Assembly (NCBI GenBank): GCA_036389155.1
Contig: DASVQN010000049.1
Location: 1 to 64,000 of the forward strand
Length of the DNA: 64,000 nucleotides
Reading direction: 5' to 3'
DNA from: CADCVT01 sp036389155
GTDB lineage: Bacteria; Actinomycetota; Thermoleophilia; Solirubrobacterales; Solirubrobacteraceae
The notes beneath the pieces were generated by a model. The model was not told the origin of the DNA. It saw only the letters and a list, made by a program, of their open reading frames with translations, and did not search any database. Numbering within the stretch: position 1 is the stretch's first letter; each line of letters starts with the position of its first letter. Of this stretch, positions 31,638-40,275 are shown in pieces. A program made the position numbers and the translations under genes.

Positions 31638-33488
31638 ATGCGGGTCAGGATCGCCCTCGCAACCACCCTCGCGCTCCTCGCGGCGGCCCCCGCCGCCCGC
31701 GCCCAGGACTCCGCCGCGCCCCCGGGCGCGCTGCCCCACTGGCTCCCGACCGAGCAGTGGGTCTACCAGCACTGGCTGCCCTTCGACGAGGAGCGCCTCT
31801 ACGCGCTGCTCGACGCCGACCGCGGCGCGATCTGGCGCCACCTGCGCGACGACGCCCAGCACGACCTGGCGCAGCTCGCGCGCGAGCGGGGCCTGCGCCC
31901 GCGGGCGCTGGCGAGGCGGCTCGTCGCCACGCGCGACGTGAGCCCGCGCAAGCGGGCGGAGCTCGAGCGGCGCGCCTTCCGCGTCCTGACGCAGGGCCAC
32001 ATGAGCCAGCACATCCTCTTCCACTCCCTGCACCAGACGGCCGTCCCGAAGGCGTCGCGCTACATCTTCGCCACCCCCAACCGCGAGTTCCTCGCGCTGC
32101 GGCGCGCGGACACCAGCCCGCTGCAGATCGGCCGCCTCCACGGTCGCACGACCGCGCAGATGCACCGTCGCGCGATCGCCGTGCTGCGCCGGCGCGCGGC
32201 GAAGGGCGTCCGGCGCGGCGCGCTCAGCGCCCACCAGGCGCGGCTCCTGCTCGACCGCCAGGTCCGCCAGATCCCGCGCTGGCTCGGCCAGAGCCGCTAC
32301 AACGGACCGCCGCAGACGATCGGGCCGCAGAAGGCGCTGCTGCCGCCCGCCGACTACGCGAACGACCCGTCGATCTCCGACGACGGGAAGGTCGTGGTGT
32401 GGGACGCCTACCGCGCGAAGATCCCCGAGGCGCGCACGCGGGGAGAGATCGTCGTGCGCGGCGCCCACGTCGACGAGGGGACGACGTTCTCGGTCTCCGG
32501 CCGCTCGTCCCCCGGCGCGCCCGGCTCGGCGTACAACGCCGCGCTCAGCGGCGACGGGACGGCCGTGGCCTACGAGCAGGCGGACGGCAACCTCAACTTC
32601 GCCAAGCGCTACGGCGAGATGCGCGTGAACCTGCGCCGCCTGCCGGCGGCGTTCGCGCTGCGGATCAGCCACCCCGCCGGCGTCGCGGGCCCGTCGCGCA
32701 CCGCGTACAACCCGTCGATCTCCGCGGACGGCGGGCGCGTCGCGTTCGAGGCGACCGACGTCGCCGCGCGCTCGAGCAACGCGCTGTGGGTCGCCGACCG
32801 CGCGTCGGGCGCCGCGCGGCGCGTGACGCGGGAGGCCGTCTACGAGCCGCGCATCACCGGCGACGGGCGCGCGGTCGTCTTCACCACCCGCGACGGCCGG
32901 ATCCGCCTGCGACCGCTCGACGGCGGCCGGACGCGCCTCGTCAGCCGCGGGCCTGCCGGCCCCGCGAACGCCGAGGCCGCCGAGCCGGCGCCGTCCGCCG
33001 ACGGCCGCGTCGTCGCGTTCACCAGCCGCGCGACCAACCTCGGCGCGCCCGGCGGCCAGACCCGCGTCTACGTGCGCGCCGGCGACCGCACCGAGGTCGT
33101 CAGCCGCCCCGGCGCCTTCGCCTTCGATCCCGCGGTCTCCGCCGACGGGCGCTTCGTCGTCTACGCGGCCCGGCCACACGCCCGCGCCGGCCGCCGGTCG
33201 CGCATCCTGCTGTACGACCGCCGGACGGCGCGCACCACGCGCATCAGCCGCGGCGGCTACGCCTCCGAGCCGGCGGTGTCGGGCGACGGACGGCGAGTCG
33301 TCTTCACCTCGACCGCCCCGGCGGCGACGAAACCCGCGGGCCTGCCGGGTATCTTCCTCCACGACGTGGAGTCGCGCACGACCCGCCTCCTCAGCACCCA
33401 CGCCGCGGTCAAGGCGCTCGGCGCGCCCCGCCCCGACTCGCACCCGCTCCTCTGCCCGCTCGCACGGGGAGCCGCCCTCGCGCTGTGA
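31638..33488 (+). CDS. Secreted TolB-like PD40 beta-propeller protein
   Basis: A 616-residue exported protein. A signal peptide (ALATTLALLAAAPAARAQ) is followed by a ~200-residue, largely helical, Arg-rich domain (RYIFATPNREFLALRRADT). From residue ~235 a WD40/PD40 propeller repeats blades of the form NDPSISDDGKVVVWDAYRAK and NPSISADGGRVAFEATD, also AVSADGRFVVYAA. The propeller resembles TolB but the N-terminal domain does not. Likely extracellular binding protein. TATAGC sits 8 nt before the ATG, so probably leaderless. Stop TGA overlaps the ATG of the next gene. Confidence 0.75.
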   Translation: MRVRIALATTLALLAAAPAARAQDSAAPPGALPHWLPTEQWVYQHWLPFDEERLYALLDADRGAIWRHLRDDAQHDLAQLARERGLRPRALARRLVATRDVSPRKRAELERRAFRVLTQGHMSQHILFHSLHQTAVPKASRYIFATPNREFLALRRADTSPLQIGRLHGRTTAQMHRRAIAVLRRRAAKGVRRGALSAHQARLLLDRQVRQIPRWLGQSRYNGPPQTIGPQKALLPPADYANDPSISDDGKVVVWDAYRAKIPEARTRGEIVVRGAHVDEGTTFSVSGRSSPGAPGSAYNAALSGDGTAVAYEQADGNLNFAKRYGEMRVNLRRLPAAFALRISHPAGVAGPSRTAYNPSISADGGRVAFEATDVAARSSNALWVADRASGAARRVTREAVYEPRITGDGRAVVFTTRDGRIRLRPLDGGRTRLVSRGPAGPANAEAAEPAPSADGRVVAFTSRATNLGAPGGQTRVYVRAGDRTEVVSRPGAFAFDPAVSADGRFVVYAARPHARAGRRSRILLYDRRTARTTRISRGGYASEPAVSGDGRRVVFTSTAPAATKPAGLPGIFLHDVESRTTRLLSTHAAVKALGAPRPDSHPLLCPLARGAALAL

Positions 33489-34903
33489 TGGTCCGCGCCG
33501 CGCTCCTCGCCCTCCTCACGCTGGCGAGCGCCGCACCCGCCGCCGCCGAGCCGCGCGCGTTCATCCTGAGCGGCGTCGACTCGCGCGAGGCGGCGCGCGA
33601 CCTCTACGGGATCAGCGACACCCAGCTGCTCCCGAACGGCGACGTGGTCATCCTCAAGGGCGGCACGGTCCAGCGCCTCGGCCCGGGCGGCCGCGTCCGG
33701 CGGCTCGTCAAGCTGCGAGCGAGCTCCGGCGAGGACATCGACCTCCTGCCCGACCGCAGCGGCCTGCTCGTCGTCGCCGACGGCCACCTCTTCCGCGTCG
33801 GGCTCGACGGCGCCGCTGCCGAGCTGACCAAGCTCTCGTCCGACGATCGCAAGCAGGTCCAGGCCGCCGCGCCGCTGCCGGACGGCTCGATCCTCATCGC
33901 GCATCCGAACCGGATCACCCGCCGCGCGCCCGACGGCACGGAGACCAAGCTCGCCGGCAACGGCAAGCTGGAGGACGAGGGCCGCCCCGGGCCGGCGGTG
34001 CGCTCCGGCATCGAGTACGCCGACGAGGTCGCGCCGGTCGCCTCCGGCGGGTTCCTCTACAGCGACCTGGGCGACCTGTGGTTCGTCGACCCCGCCGGCA
34101 ACCAGCGCCGGATCGCGCCGCGCGTGAGCTTCGGCGGCGTCAGCACCATCTACGGCGATCCCTCCGGCGAGATCGTCGTCGTCGGTCAGGAGCACGGGAT
34201 CAGCATCGTCGCCGGCGGCACGGTCCGCACGGTGCTGCGCAGCCTGAGGAGCGCCGAGAGCTTCGCGCCGCTGTGGGCCGGCGGCCTCGCCGCGAGGGCC
34301 GCGCCGGACGTCACCGGCGGCGCGTTCCGCCTGGCCGACGGCGGGTGGATCTTCGGCACGTACGGCGGCGTCGGGCTGATCACCGGCCCGAGCGGCGCGG
34401 CCGAGCGCCTCGCGCTGGCCATCGAGACGGAGACGCTCGTCACCGCCGCGCAGGGCGCGGTGCGCGTGGCGGCGACGAAGCCGGCGACGGTCCGGGTGCG
34501 CGCGACGGCCGGCGACCGCACGCTGGCCGACGTCACCGCGCCCGTGCAGGTCGGCAGCAACGTCGTCCGCCTGCCCGCGTCGCTGCCGCAGGGCGTCGTC
34601 CAGCTCAGCGTCCGCGCGGTGGGCGCGGGCGTTCGCGCGCGCCACGCGCTGCGGGTGCTCGGCACGCGCTACCTCCCCACCGACGTCGCCAGGCGCGCGC
34701 TGCGCGAGTACGCCGACCAGTTCGGCGACGCCTCGGCGCTCGGCCGCTGCCGCCGTCAGGGGGCGACGAAGCTCGCCTGCCCCGTGCAGGTCATCGACGA
34801 CGAGCCCGAGCCGCGCCGCACGTTCACGGCGACGCTGCGCCCCGACGGCTGGGTCTGGGTGTCCGGGCACCCGGTCGGCAAGGCGCAGCGCGTCGAGCTG
34901 TAG
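33488..34903 (+). CDS. Secreted NHL/propeller-type protein of unknown function
   Basis: A 471-residue exported protein. A signal peptide (MVRAALLALLTLASAAPAAA) leads into ~300 residues of propeller blades (DTQLLPNGDVVILKGGTVQR, APLPDGSILIAHPNRITRR, TIYGDPSGEIVVVGQEHG). A beta-sandwich-like region follows (ATVRVRATAGDRTLADV), then a C-terminal domain with two cysteines (GRCRRQGATKLACPVQV). It is coupled to the preceding propeller gene by a 1-bp TGATG overlap, so the pair is likely exported together. Its TAG abuts the convergent CoA-ligase stop. Confidence 0.72.
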   Translation: MVRAALLALLTLASAAPAAAEPRAFILSGVDSREAARDLYGISDTQLLPNGDVVILKGGTVQRLGPGGRVRRLVKLRASSGEDIDLLPDRSGLLVVADGHLFRVGLDGAAAELTKLSSDDRKQVQAAAPLPDGSILIAHPNRITRRAPDGTETKLAGNGKLEDEGRPGPAVRSGIEYADEVAPVASGGFLYSDLGDLWFVDPAGNQRRIAPRVSFGGVSTIYGDPSGEIVVVGQEHGISIVAGGTVRTVLRSLRSAESFAPLWAGGLAARAAPDVTGGAFRLADGGWIFGTYGGVGLITGPSGAAERLALAIETETLVTAAQGAVRVAATKPATVRVRATAGDRTLADVTAPVQVGSNVVRLPASLPQGVVQLSVRAVGAGVRARHALRVLGTRYLPTDVARRALREYADQFGDASALGRCRRQGATKLACPVQVIDDEPEPRRTFTATLRPDGWVWVSGHPVGKAQRVEL

Positions 34904-36469
34904 CTACGCGCCCGCCTTCTCGCGGTCGCGCAGCACGCGGCGCAGGATCTTCCCCGACGCCGACTTCGGGATCTCGTCGACCACCTCGACCGCGCGGATC
35001 TGCTTGTAGGTCGACACCCGCTCGGCGACGAACTGCTGCACCTCCTCGGGGGTCGTCGAGTCGTCCTTGAGCACGAGGAACGCCTTCGGGATCTCCCCCG
35101 CCTCCTCGTCGGGAACCGGGATGACCGCGGCGTCCGAGACGCACGGGTGCTGCACGAGCAGCGCCTCGAGCTCGGCCGGCGCCACCTGGAAGCCCTTGTA
35201 CTTGATGAGCTCCTTGACGCGGTCGACGATCGAGAAGTAGCCGTCCTCGTCGACGATCGCGACGTCGCCGGTGTGCAGCCAGCCCTCCTCGTCGATCGTC
35301 TCCTTCGTGGCCTCCTCGTTGTTGAGGTAGCCCTGCATCACGTTCGGGCCCTTGACCCACAGCTCGCCGCGGCCGCCCTCCTCGGCGTCCTCGCCCGTCT
35401 CCGGGTCGACGATGCGGCACTCCACCTTGGGCACGGCCGGGCCGATCGTCCCCGGCCGCTGCGCGCCCTCCTCGTGCGGCACCGCGTGCGTGACCGGCGA
35501 GGTCTCGGTCATGCCGTAGCCCTGCGACACGCGGCAGCCCAGGCGCTCGGCGACCGCCTTCTCCAGCTCGGGCCCGAGCGGCGCGGCGCCGCTGAAGACG
35601 CCCTGCAGCGAGGAGAGGTCGTACTGGTCGACGAGCGGGTGCTTGGCGAGCGCGAGCGCGATCGGGGGCACGACGTACGCCCGCGTGACCTTGTGCTCCT
35701 GGATGTGGCCGAGGAAGCCCTCGAGGTCGAAGCGCGGCATCGTCACGATCTTCATGCCGGTGCGCAGGCCGAGGTTCATGAGCACCGTCATGCCGTAGAT
35801 GTGGAAGAACGGCAGGACCGCGATGACGACGTCGTCCTGCGTCAGGTGGAACGGCGTCGACGCCTGGAGCATGTTCGCCACGAGGTTGCGGTGCGAGAGC
35901 ATGACGCCCTTCGGCAGCCCCGTCGTGCCGCTCGAGTACGGCAGCGCGACGGTGTCCTGCGGGTCGACCGCGACCTGCTCGTCGAGCTGCGCGTCGGTGA
36001 TGATCTCCGCCACGGAGGTCGCGCCGCCCTCGCTCTCCCCCAGCACGAAGACCTCCTCCACCCCGGTGCGCTCGGCCGCCTGCACCGCGTTCTCGACGCC
36101 GCCGGGGTGGGTGAGCAGGAACTTGGCGCCCGCGTCCTTGAGCTGGTGCTCGATCTCGTCCACGTTGTAGACCGGGTTGATCGTCGTGACGATCCCGCCC
36201 GCGAACGCCGCGCCGTGGAACGCCACCGCGTACTCGGGGCAGTTCGGCAGGAAGATCGCGTACGTGTCGCCCTTCTCGAAGCCGCGCGACTGCAGCGCGG
36301 CTGCGACCCGCTTGACGGACCGCTCGAGCTGCTCGTAGGTCAGCGCGCGCCCGCTCGACCCGTCGATCAGCGCCGGCTTGTCGCCGAGCTCGCGCGCCTG
36401 CTCGAGCACGAACGGCGTGAGCGCGGTGTCGGGGACGGTGACGTCGGGGAAGGGGCTCCGGATCGGCAT
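34904..36469 (-). CDS. AMP-dependent acyl-CoA synthetase, 4-coumarate:CoA ligase-like
   Basis: A 521-residue adenylate-forming ligase. The P-loop YSSGTTGLPKGVMLSH, the motif GYGMTETSP, the hinge/adenylate motif WLHTGDVAIVDEDGYFSIVD and the catalytic Lys in PKSASGKILRR are all intact. It converts an aryl or medium-chain carboxylate to the CoA ester through an acyl-AMP intermediate. The aromatic-pocket residues cannot be read reliably, so 4-coumarate is only the family label. TAGCGT (as ACGCTA at 36477-36482) ends 7 nt before the ATG, indicating a leaderless promoter. Confidence 0.9.
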   Translation of the reverse strand: MPIRSPFPDVTVPDTALTPFVLEQARELGDKPALIDGSSGRALTYEQLERSVKRVAAALQSRGFEKGDTYAIFLPNCPEYAVAFHGAAFAGGIVTTINPVYNVDEIEHQLKDAGAKFLLTHPGGVENAVQAAERTGVEEVFVLGESEGGATSVAEIITDAQLDEQVAVDPQDTVALPYSSGTTGLPKGVMLSHRNLVANMLQASTPFHLTQDDVVIAVLPFFHIYGMTVLMNLGLRTGMKIVTMPRFDLEGFLGHIQEHKVTRAYVVPPIALALAKHPLVDQYDLSSLQGVFSGAAPLGPELEKAVAERLGCRVSQGYGMTETSPVTHAVPHEEGAQRPGTIGPAVPKVECRIVDPETGEDAEEGGRGELWVKGPNVMQGYLNNEEATKETIDEEGWLHTGDVAIVDEDGYFSIVDRVKELIKYKGFQVAPAELEALLVQHPCVSDAAVIPVPDEEAGEIPKAFLVLKDDSTTPEEVQQFVAERVSTYKQIRAVEVVDEIPKSASGKILRRVLRDREKAGA

Positions 36470-36487
36470 ACCTGGGACGCTACCCCT

Positions 36488-36871
36488 ATGGACCAGATCC
36501 CCACCGACATGATCCTGTCCGAGCAGAGCGTTCGCGCCGGCCTCGCCGCCATGGAGCAGATCCACGGCCGGCACCTCGGCGACATGAGCGCGCAGGAGCA
36601 GGAGCAGGCTCGGATGCACTGGCGCGAGCAGGTCGAGCAGGTGCTCGCCGCGGTGCGCGACGTCTACGTCGCCCCGCCGTCGGACGAGCGCGGCTACGCC
36701 GTGATCACGCTGTCCGACGCGGGCGACGACCGCATCGACGTCGGCGTCGTCTTCCAGCCCGACCTGCACGAGCTCGACGACGGCGACGTCGAGGGGACGC
36801 CCGCGCAGGTGCTCGCCCTCGCCGCGCTCGAGGCGATCGCCGCCGAGGGCGAAGCGGAAGAAGAGGGCTAG
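36488..36871 (+). CDS. Acidic hypothetical protein (127 aa)
   Basis: An unrecognised 127-residue soluble protein. Its N-terminal half is helical (RAGLAAMEQIHGRHLGDMSA, then RMHWREQVEQVLAAVRDVYV). A short beta pair follows (GYAVITLSDAGDDRIDVGVV) and the tail is very acidic. No signal peptide or membrane segment. Divergent from the CoA ligase with 18 bp between starts; stop codon shared in CTAG with the convergent hydrolase. Confidence 0.65.
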   Translation: MDQIPTDMILSEQSVRAGLAAMEQIHGRHLGDMSAQEQEQARMHWREQVEQVLAAVRDVYVAPPSDERGYAVITLSDAGDDRIDVGVVFQPDLHELDDGDVEGTPAQVLALAALEAIAAEGEAEEEG

Positions 36872-37701
36872 GCGGCCGCAGGCACGCGCGCGAACTCGTC
36901 GATCAGCGCGGCCAGCCGGTCGGGCTGGTCCTCGGGGACGAACGAGTAGCTGTCGTCCAGCTCGACGACCTTCGCCCCGAGCAGCTCGCCCAGGCGCCGG
37001 GCGTGCTCGACCGGGAACACCTTGTCCTCGCGCGCCCACACCACGAGCGCCGGCTTGCCGAACTCCGGCAGGCGCGCGGCCGCATCGACCGTGTAGCGCT
37101 TCGAGATGCCGGCCAGCAGCTTGCGCAGGTCGCGCCGCACGCCGGCGTGGTCGTAGAACGGCTGCAGGTAGGCGTCGGAGACCTCGTCCTCGATCGGCTT
37201 CTTGCGCAGCCAGCCGAACGCGAGCGGCAGCCGGCGGGCGGCGCGCACGCGCAGCGGCGCGATGAACGCGCTGAGCGCGCCCGGGACGCGCGCCGCCACC
37301 TGCAGGCCCTTGAACATCGGCGGCAGGAAGTTCTCGAACGCGTCGCACGGCGTGAGGACGAGTGCGCCGACGCGGTCGGGGTGGCTGGTGACGACGAGCT
37401 GGGCGATCGCGCCGCCGGTGTCGTTGGCCACCAGGACGACGTCCTCCAGGTCCAGCGCCTCGAGGAAGTCGGCCACGATGCGCGCGACGCCGGGCGGCGT
37501 GAGGTCGGCCTTCGGGCTCATCGGAACCTCGTGCGACCCGAGCGGCCAGTCCGGGACGATCCGGCGGAAGCCGTCGAGCTGCGGCGTTACGCGGCGCCAC
37601 AGCAGTCCGTTGACCAGGATCCCGTGCAGGAAGACGATCGGCCGTCCCTCGCCTTCGTCGCGGTAGCGCACCGTGCCGTGCGCGAGCTCGATCGAGTTCA
37701 T
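36868..37701 (-). CDS. Alpha/beta hydrolase, haloalkane-dehalogenase-like
   Basis: A 277-residue alpha/beta hydrolase. The oxyanion region is FLHGILVNGLLWRRV. The nucleophile elbow is LVANDTGGAIA with Asp94 in place of the usual Ser, the pattern of haloalkane dehalogenases and some epoxide hydrolases. A candidate charge-relay Asp/Glu and a late His are less clear: the region VVWAREDKVFPVEHARRLG supplies D/E and H. Start chosen at ATG 37701, because TATGGT (ACCATA at 37709-37714) then sits 7 nt upstream as a leaderless -10; the upstream ATG at 37713 would lie inside that box. Confidence 0.75.
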   Translation of the reverse strand: MNSIELAHGTVRYRDEGEGRPIVFLHGILVNGLLWRRVTPQLDGFRRIVPDWPLGSHEVPMSPKADLTPPGVARIVADFLEALDLEDVVLVANDTGGAIAQLVVTSHPDRVGALVLTPCDAFENFLPPMFKGLQVAARVPGALSAFIAPLRVRAARRLPLAFGWLRKKPIEDEVSDAYLQPFYDHAGVRRDLRKLLAGISKRYTVDAAARLPEFGKPALVVWAREDKVFPVEHARRLGELLGAKVVELDDSYSFVPEDQPDRLAALIDEFARVPAAA

Positions 37702-37740
37702 GCGGGCGACCATACCCGCGGTATGTCCTCGTTGTGTGAG

Positions 37741-38358
37741 CTACAGCTCGCGGCGGTTGGCCCACTCGCGCAGCTCGGCCCGGCCGTTGAGCACGATCGG
37801 GTCGCCGTGCGCGACCAGCAGGTGCTCGAAGTCGACCTTGTCCGCGAGGCGCTCGTAGCGGTCGTAGAGCCCGCGCTTGGTGTGCTCGGGCTCGTCGAGG
37901 TACTGGTCGGGGACGAAGCCGAGCCGCTCGTAGTCGATGACGCCGTCGGCCACGGCGAGCGCCTTGACCTCGGGGATCTCGAGCGCCGTCTCGTCCGGGC
38001 AGATGACGCCGACCTCGTGCGCCACGATGCCGCCCGGCAGCGTCGCGCCGAAGTCGAACGGCTCGACCGGCTGGTCCGGGCCGAACTCGTGCAGGCCGGG
38101 GCGGCTCGCGTACACCGGGCAGCCGTAGCGCGCGACGAGCTCGCCGCTGCTGCGCCAGTGGTGGCGGTTGGAGAGCACGATCGCCGCGGGCGCCAGCTCC
38201 TTCTCGTCGAACCAGTCGATCCCCTCGGGCGGCATGATCGGGTCGAGGAGGACGCGCGACTCCGTCAGCATGTAGGAGCTGACGTCGGCGCCGATGTTCG
38301 GGTGCCTGGCCTTCCAGTGCAGGATGCCGGGGGCGAGCTCGCGGATCGGCTCAGGCAT
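37741..38358 (-). CDS. Metallo-beta-lactamase-fold protein lacking most metal ligands
   Basis: A 205-residue protein of the MBL-fold type, with strands such as VSSYMLTESRVLLDPIMPPE and AIVLSNRHHWRSSGELVARY, and a C-terminal VAHGDPI. In active members the segment corresponding to NRHHWRSSG reads T-H-x-H-x-D-H-x-G; here only one His is retained. So the metal centre is probably absent and the protein may be a binding or degenerate relative. Its start overlaps the end of the Tim44-like gene by 8 bp, so the two are likely co-transcribed. Confidence 0.7.
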   Translation of the reverse strand: MPEPIRELAPGILHWKARHPNIGADVSSYMLTESRVLLDPIMPPEGIDWFDEKELAPAAIVLSNRHHWRSSGELVARYGCPVYASRPGLHEFGPDQPVEPFDFGATLPGGIVAHEVGVICPDETALEIPEVKALAVADGVIDYERLGFVPDQYLDEPEHTKRGLYDRYERLADKVDFEHLLVAHGDPIVLNGRAELREWANRREL

Positions 38359-39688
38359 GGGCGCGCCCCGTCGCCGCGATCCGCCACGGGGCGGGCCCCG
38401 TGCCGTCCAGCTGCATCGTCCAGCGCTCGGTGAACGTCGTCTCGCTGTCGCGGCTGCCCGAGACGAGCTCGAGCGTGTCGCGGTTCTCGACGTAGCGCCG
38501 GCCGCTGACCTCGGCCTCGACGGTGAGCGTCGCGGGCTCGGCGTCGGGGTCCAGCCCGGCGATCCGCAGCGCCCGCAGCTGCGGCCCGCGGACGACGAGC
38601 CGCGTCCGCGCCTGCGCGTCGGCGCCGTAGAGGAGCTCGTGCACCGCCTCGTCGCCGGCGATCGCCTTCAGGCGCGTGTCGTGGCCGTCCACCGCCTCGG
38701 CCCACGCGCTCATCGCCGTGCGCGCGGCCGCCTCGAGGACCTGCGGGGCGAAGCGCTCGTCGACCAGGGACAGGTCGAGCGCCTGCTTGCGCGCGTCGCC
38801 CGCGTAGTCGACGTCCGCCAGCTCGGCGGTCGTGACGCCCGCGGGCGCGTCGTCGCGGGCGCGCTCGATGACCGTCTCGTCGCGCAGGCCCTGCTCGTCG
38901 CTCCACGGCGACGGGATCAGCGGGGCGTCGAGGTTGTGCGCGCCCTCGGCGTCCTGCTCGATCGAGACGACGATCCAGCGGTCGCCCTCGCGCTCCAGCG
39001 TCCAGTACTCCGCCACCGACACGATCTGCGACGACGCGCCCTCCTTGTTGACGATCGCGCCCGTCTTCTGGCGGACGCAGTCGCGCATCGTGGCCTCGAG
39101 CCGGACGGTGACGCGGTCCTGCTCGTCGTCCTCGCGGTTGGTCATGCCGACGTACTCGACCTGGGGCCCGCTCTTGACCTCGACGATGTTGTGCCAGCCC
39201 TTCTTGTCGAAGTCGTCCAGCCGTCGCTCCCACTCCACCATGAGGTCGCCGCCGACGAGGGTGCGCAGCGTGTCGCGATCGCGGTCGTGCCACGCCTTCT
39301 GGGTCGTGCGGAACAGGTCGGCCGCGGCGCTCTCGACGGCGCTGGCCTCGAACCATGCGTCGTCGCCGGCGGCCTCGGCGCTCGCCGCGACCGTACGGCG
39401 GACGCGCTCGCGACGCTTCTTGCGCAGCCGCACGGTCGTGTACGCGCCGTACGCGAAGAACAGCAGGACGCCGACCCCGATGAGGACCCACAGCCACCAC
39501 GGGCCGGCGTCGCCCGAGCCGGTGCCCGACGACCCGCCGCCGCCGAAGCCGCCACCGCCGCCTCCCCCGCCGCCGTAGCCGGAGCTGCCGCCGCCGGCGC
39601 CTGCGAGCGCCCGGGGGGCGAGAAGCAGCGAGAGCAGGCCTGAGAGGACTGTGAGTCGTGTCACGAAAAGGTTCATCGCAGAAACCAT
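38351..39688 (-). CDS. Membrane-anchored Tim44-like domain protein
   Basis: A 445-residue protein. A signal peptide (VLSGLLSLLLAPRALAGAGG) leads to a ~35-residue Gly-rich linker and one transmembrane helix (WWLWVLIGVGVLLFFAYGAY). A basic segment (RLRKKRRERVRRT) follows, then two cytoplasmic alpha+beta domains of the Tim44/Mba1 type (TTQKAWHDRDRDTLRTLVGG through VSIEQD, and ARTAMSAWAEAVDGHDTRLK). These domains bind membranes or nascent proteins in mitochondria; in bacteria their role is unclear. ATG 39676 is an alternative start. Confidence 0.78.
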   Translation of the reverse strand: MVSAMNLFVTRLTVLSGLLSLLLAPRALAGAGGGSSGYGGGGGGGGGFGGGGSSGTGSGDAGPWWLWVLIGVGVLLFFAYGAYTTVRLRKKRRERVRRTVAASAEAAGDDAWFEASAVESAAADLFRTTQKAWHDRDRDTLRTLVGGDLMVEWERRLDDFDKKGWHNIVEVKSGPQVEYVGMTNREDDEQDRVTVRLEATMRDCVRQKTGAIVNKEGASSQIVSVAEYWTLEREGDRWIVVSIEQDAEGAHNLDAPLIPSPWSDEQGLRDETVIERARDDAPAGVTTAELADVDYAGDARKQALDLSLVDERFAPQVLEAAARTAMSAWAEAVDGHDTRLKAIAGDEAVHELLYGADAQARTRLVVRGPQLRALRIAGLDPDAEPATLTVEAEVSGRRYVENRDTLELVSGSRDSETTFTERWTMQLDGTGPAPWRIAATGRAHA

Positions 39689-39762
39689 CTTGGTCGCAGG
39701 TGCGTAGTTCAGTCAACCACTCCGGTCGGCTGCCGATCACCCGGAGTGGCCCCGCGCCGCCG

Positions 39763-40059
39763 ATGCCCGACGACGTCATCACACCCGAGACCCTCTACGC
39801 CCCGGCCCTGCGGCCCGGCGTGCTCGCGCTGCGCCTCATCGAGCGCCGCCTCGACGACCGCCTCGCCGAGCTCGACGCCCGTATCGACATGCTGCTCTTC
39901 GAGCCCGGCCCGTACACGGACGACGAGGTCACGCAGGTCGACGTCCTGTGCGCCGCGGTCGCCGAGGTGACCGAGCTGCGCGAGGCCGCGCGGATCGACA
40001 TCGTGCGCGAGCGCGCGGCGCGCAAGGCCCGCCGCTCCGGCGTCCGCCGCTGGGGCTAG
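39763..40059 (+). CDS. Small helical hypothetical protein (98 aa)
   Basis: An unrecognised 98-residue soluble protein. It is almost entirely charged helix (RLIERRLDDRLAELDARIDM, then EVTELREAARIDIVRERAAR) and could be a coiled-coil dimer. Divergent from the Tim44-like gene. It ends 15 nt before the stop of the minus-strand small membrane gene. No ribosome site is evident. Confidence 0.5.
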   Translation: MPDDVITPETLYAPALRPGVLALRLIERRLDDRLAELDARIDMLLFEPGPYTDDEVTQVDVLCAAVAEVTELREAARIDIVRERAARKARRSGVRRWG

Positions 40060-40074
40060 CCGCCGCGACCCGCC

Positions 40075-40245
40075 CTACGGGGAACGCCGGCCCGGCCGCG
40101 AGAGCCACAGCAGCCAGCCCATCAGCGCGACGTACGCGACCGCACTGAGCGCCCGCGCGAGGCGATCGTCGAAGACCAGGAGCGACAGCACGAGGCACAG
40201 GCTCGCCGCGACCCACAGCCCCGCCCGGGCCCGCCAGTCACTCAC
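40075..40245 (-). CDS. 56-residue two-helix membrane protein, candidate immunity protein
   Basis: A GTG at 40245 opens MSDWRARAGLWVAASLCLVL and the frame closes at TAG 40075. It has two predicted membrane helices (GLWVAASLCLVLSLLVF and ALSAVAYVALMGWLLWL) joined by a charged turn (DDRLARA), with a basic C-terminus (RPGRRSP). It lies 30 bp downstream of the giant RHS gene on the same strand. Small membrane proteins directly after RHS toxin genes are often immunity partners. Alternatively it is simply an unrelated small membrane protein. It is shorter than typical reported genes and has no obvious ribosome site. Confidence 0.5.
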   Translation of the reverse strand: MSDWRARAGLWVAASLCLVLSLLVFDDRLARALSAVAYVALMGWLLWLSRPGRRSP

Positions 40246-40275
40246 GCCGGCGAGCCCGCCCGCTCGGGAGGCACC

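Noticed and set aside
36470..36487. Leaderless -10 box for the 127-residue plus-strand gene
   Set aside because: The nearest hexamers (TACCTG, TACCCC) do not match TANNNT, so no promoter is claimed for that direction.
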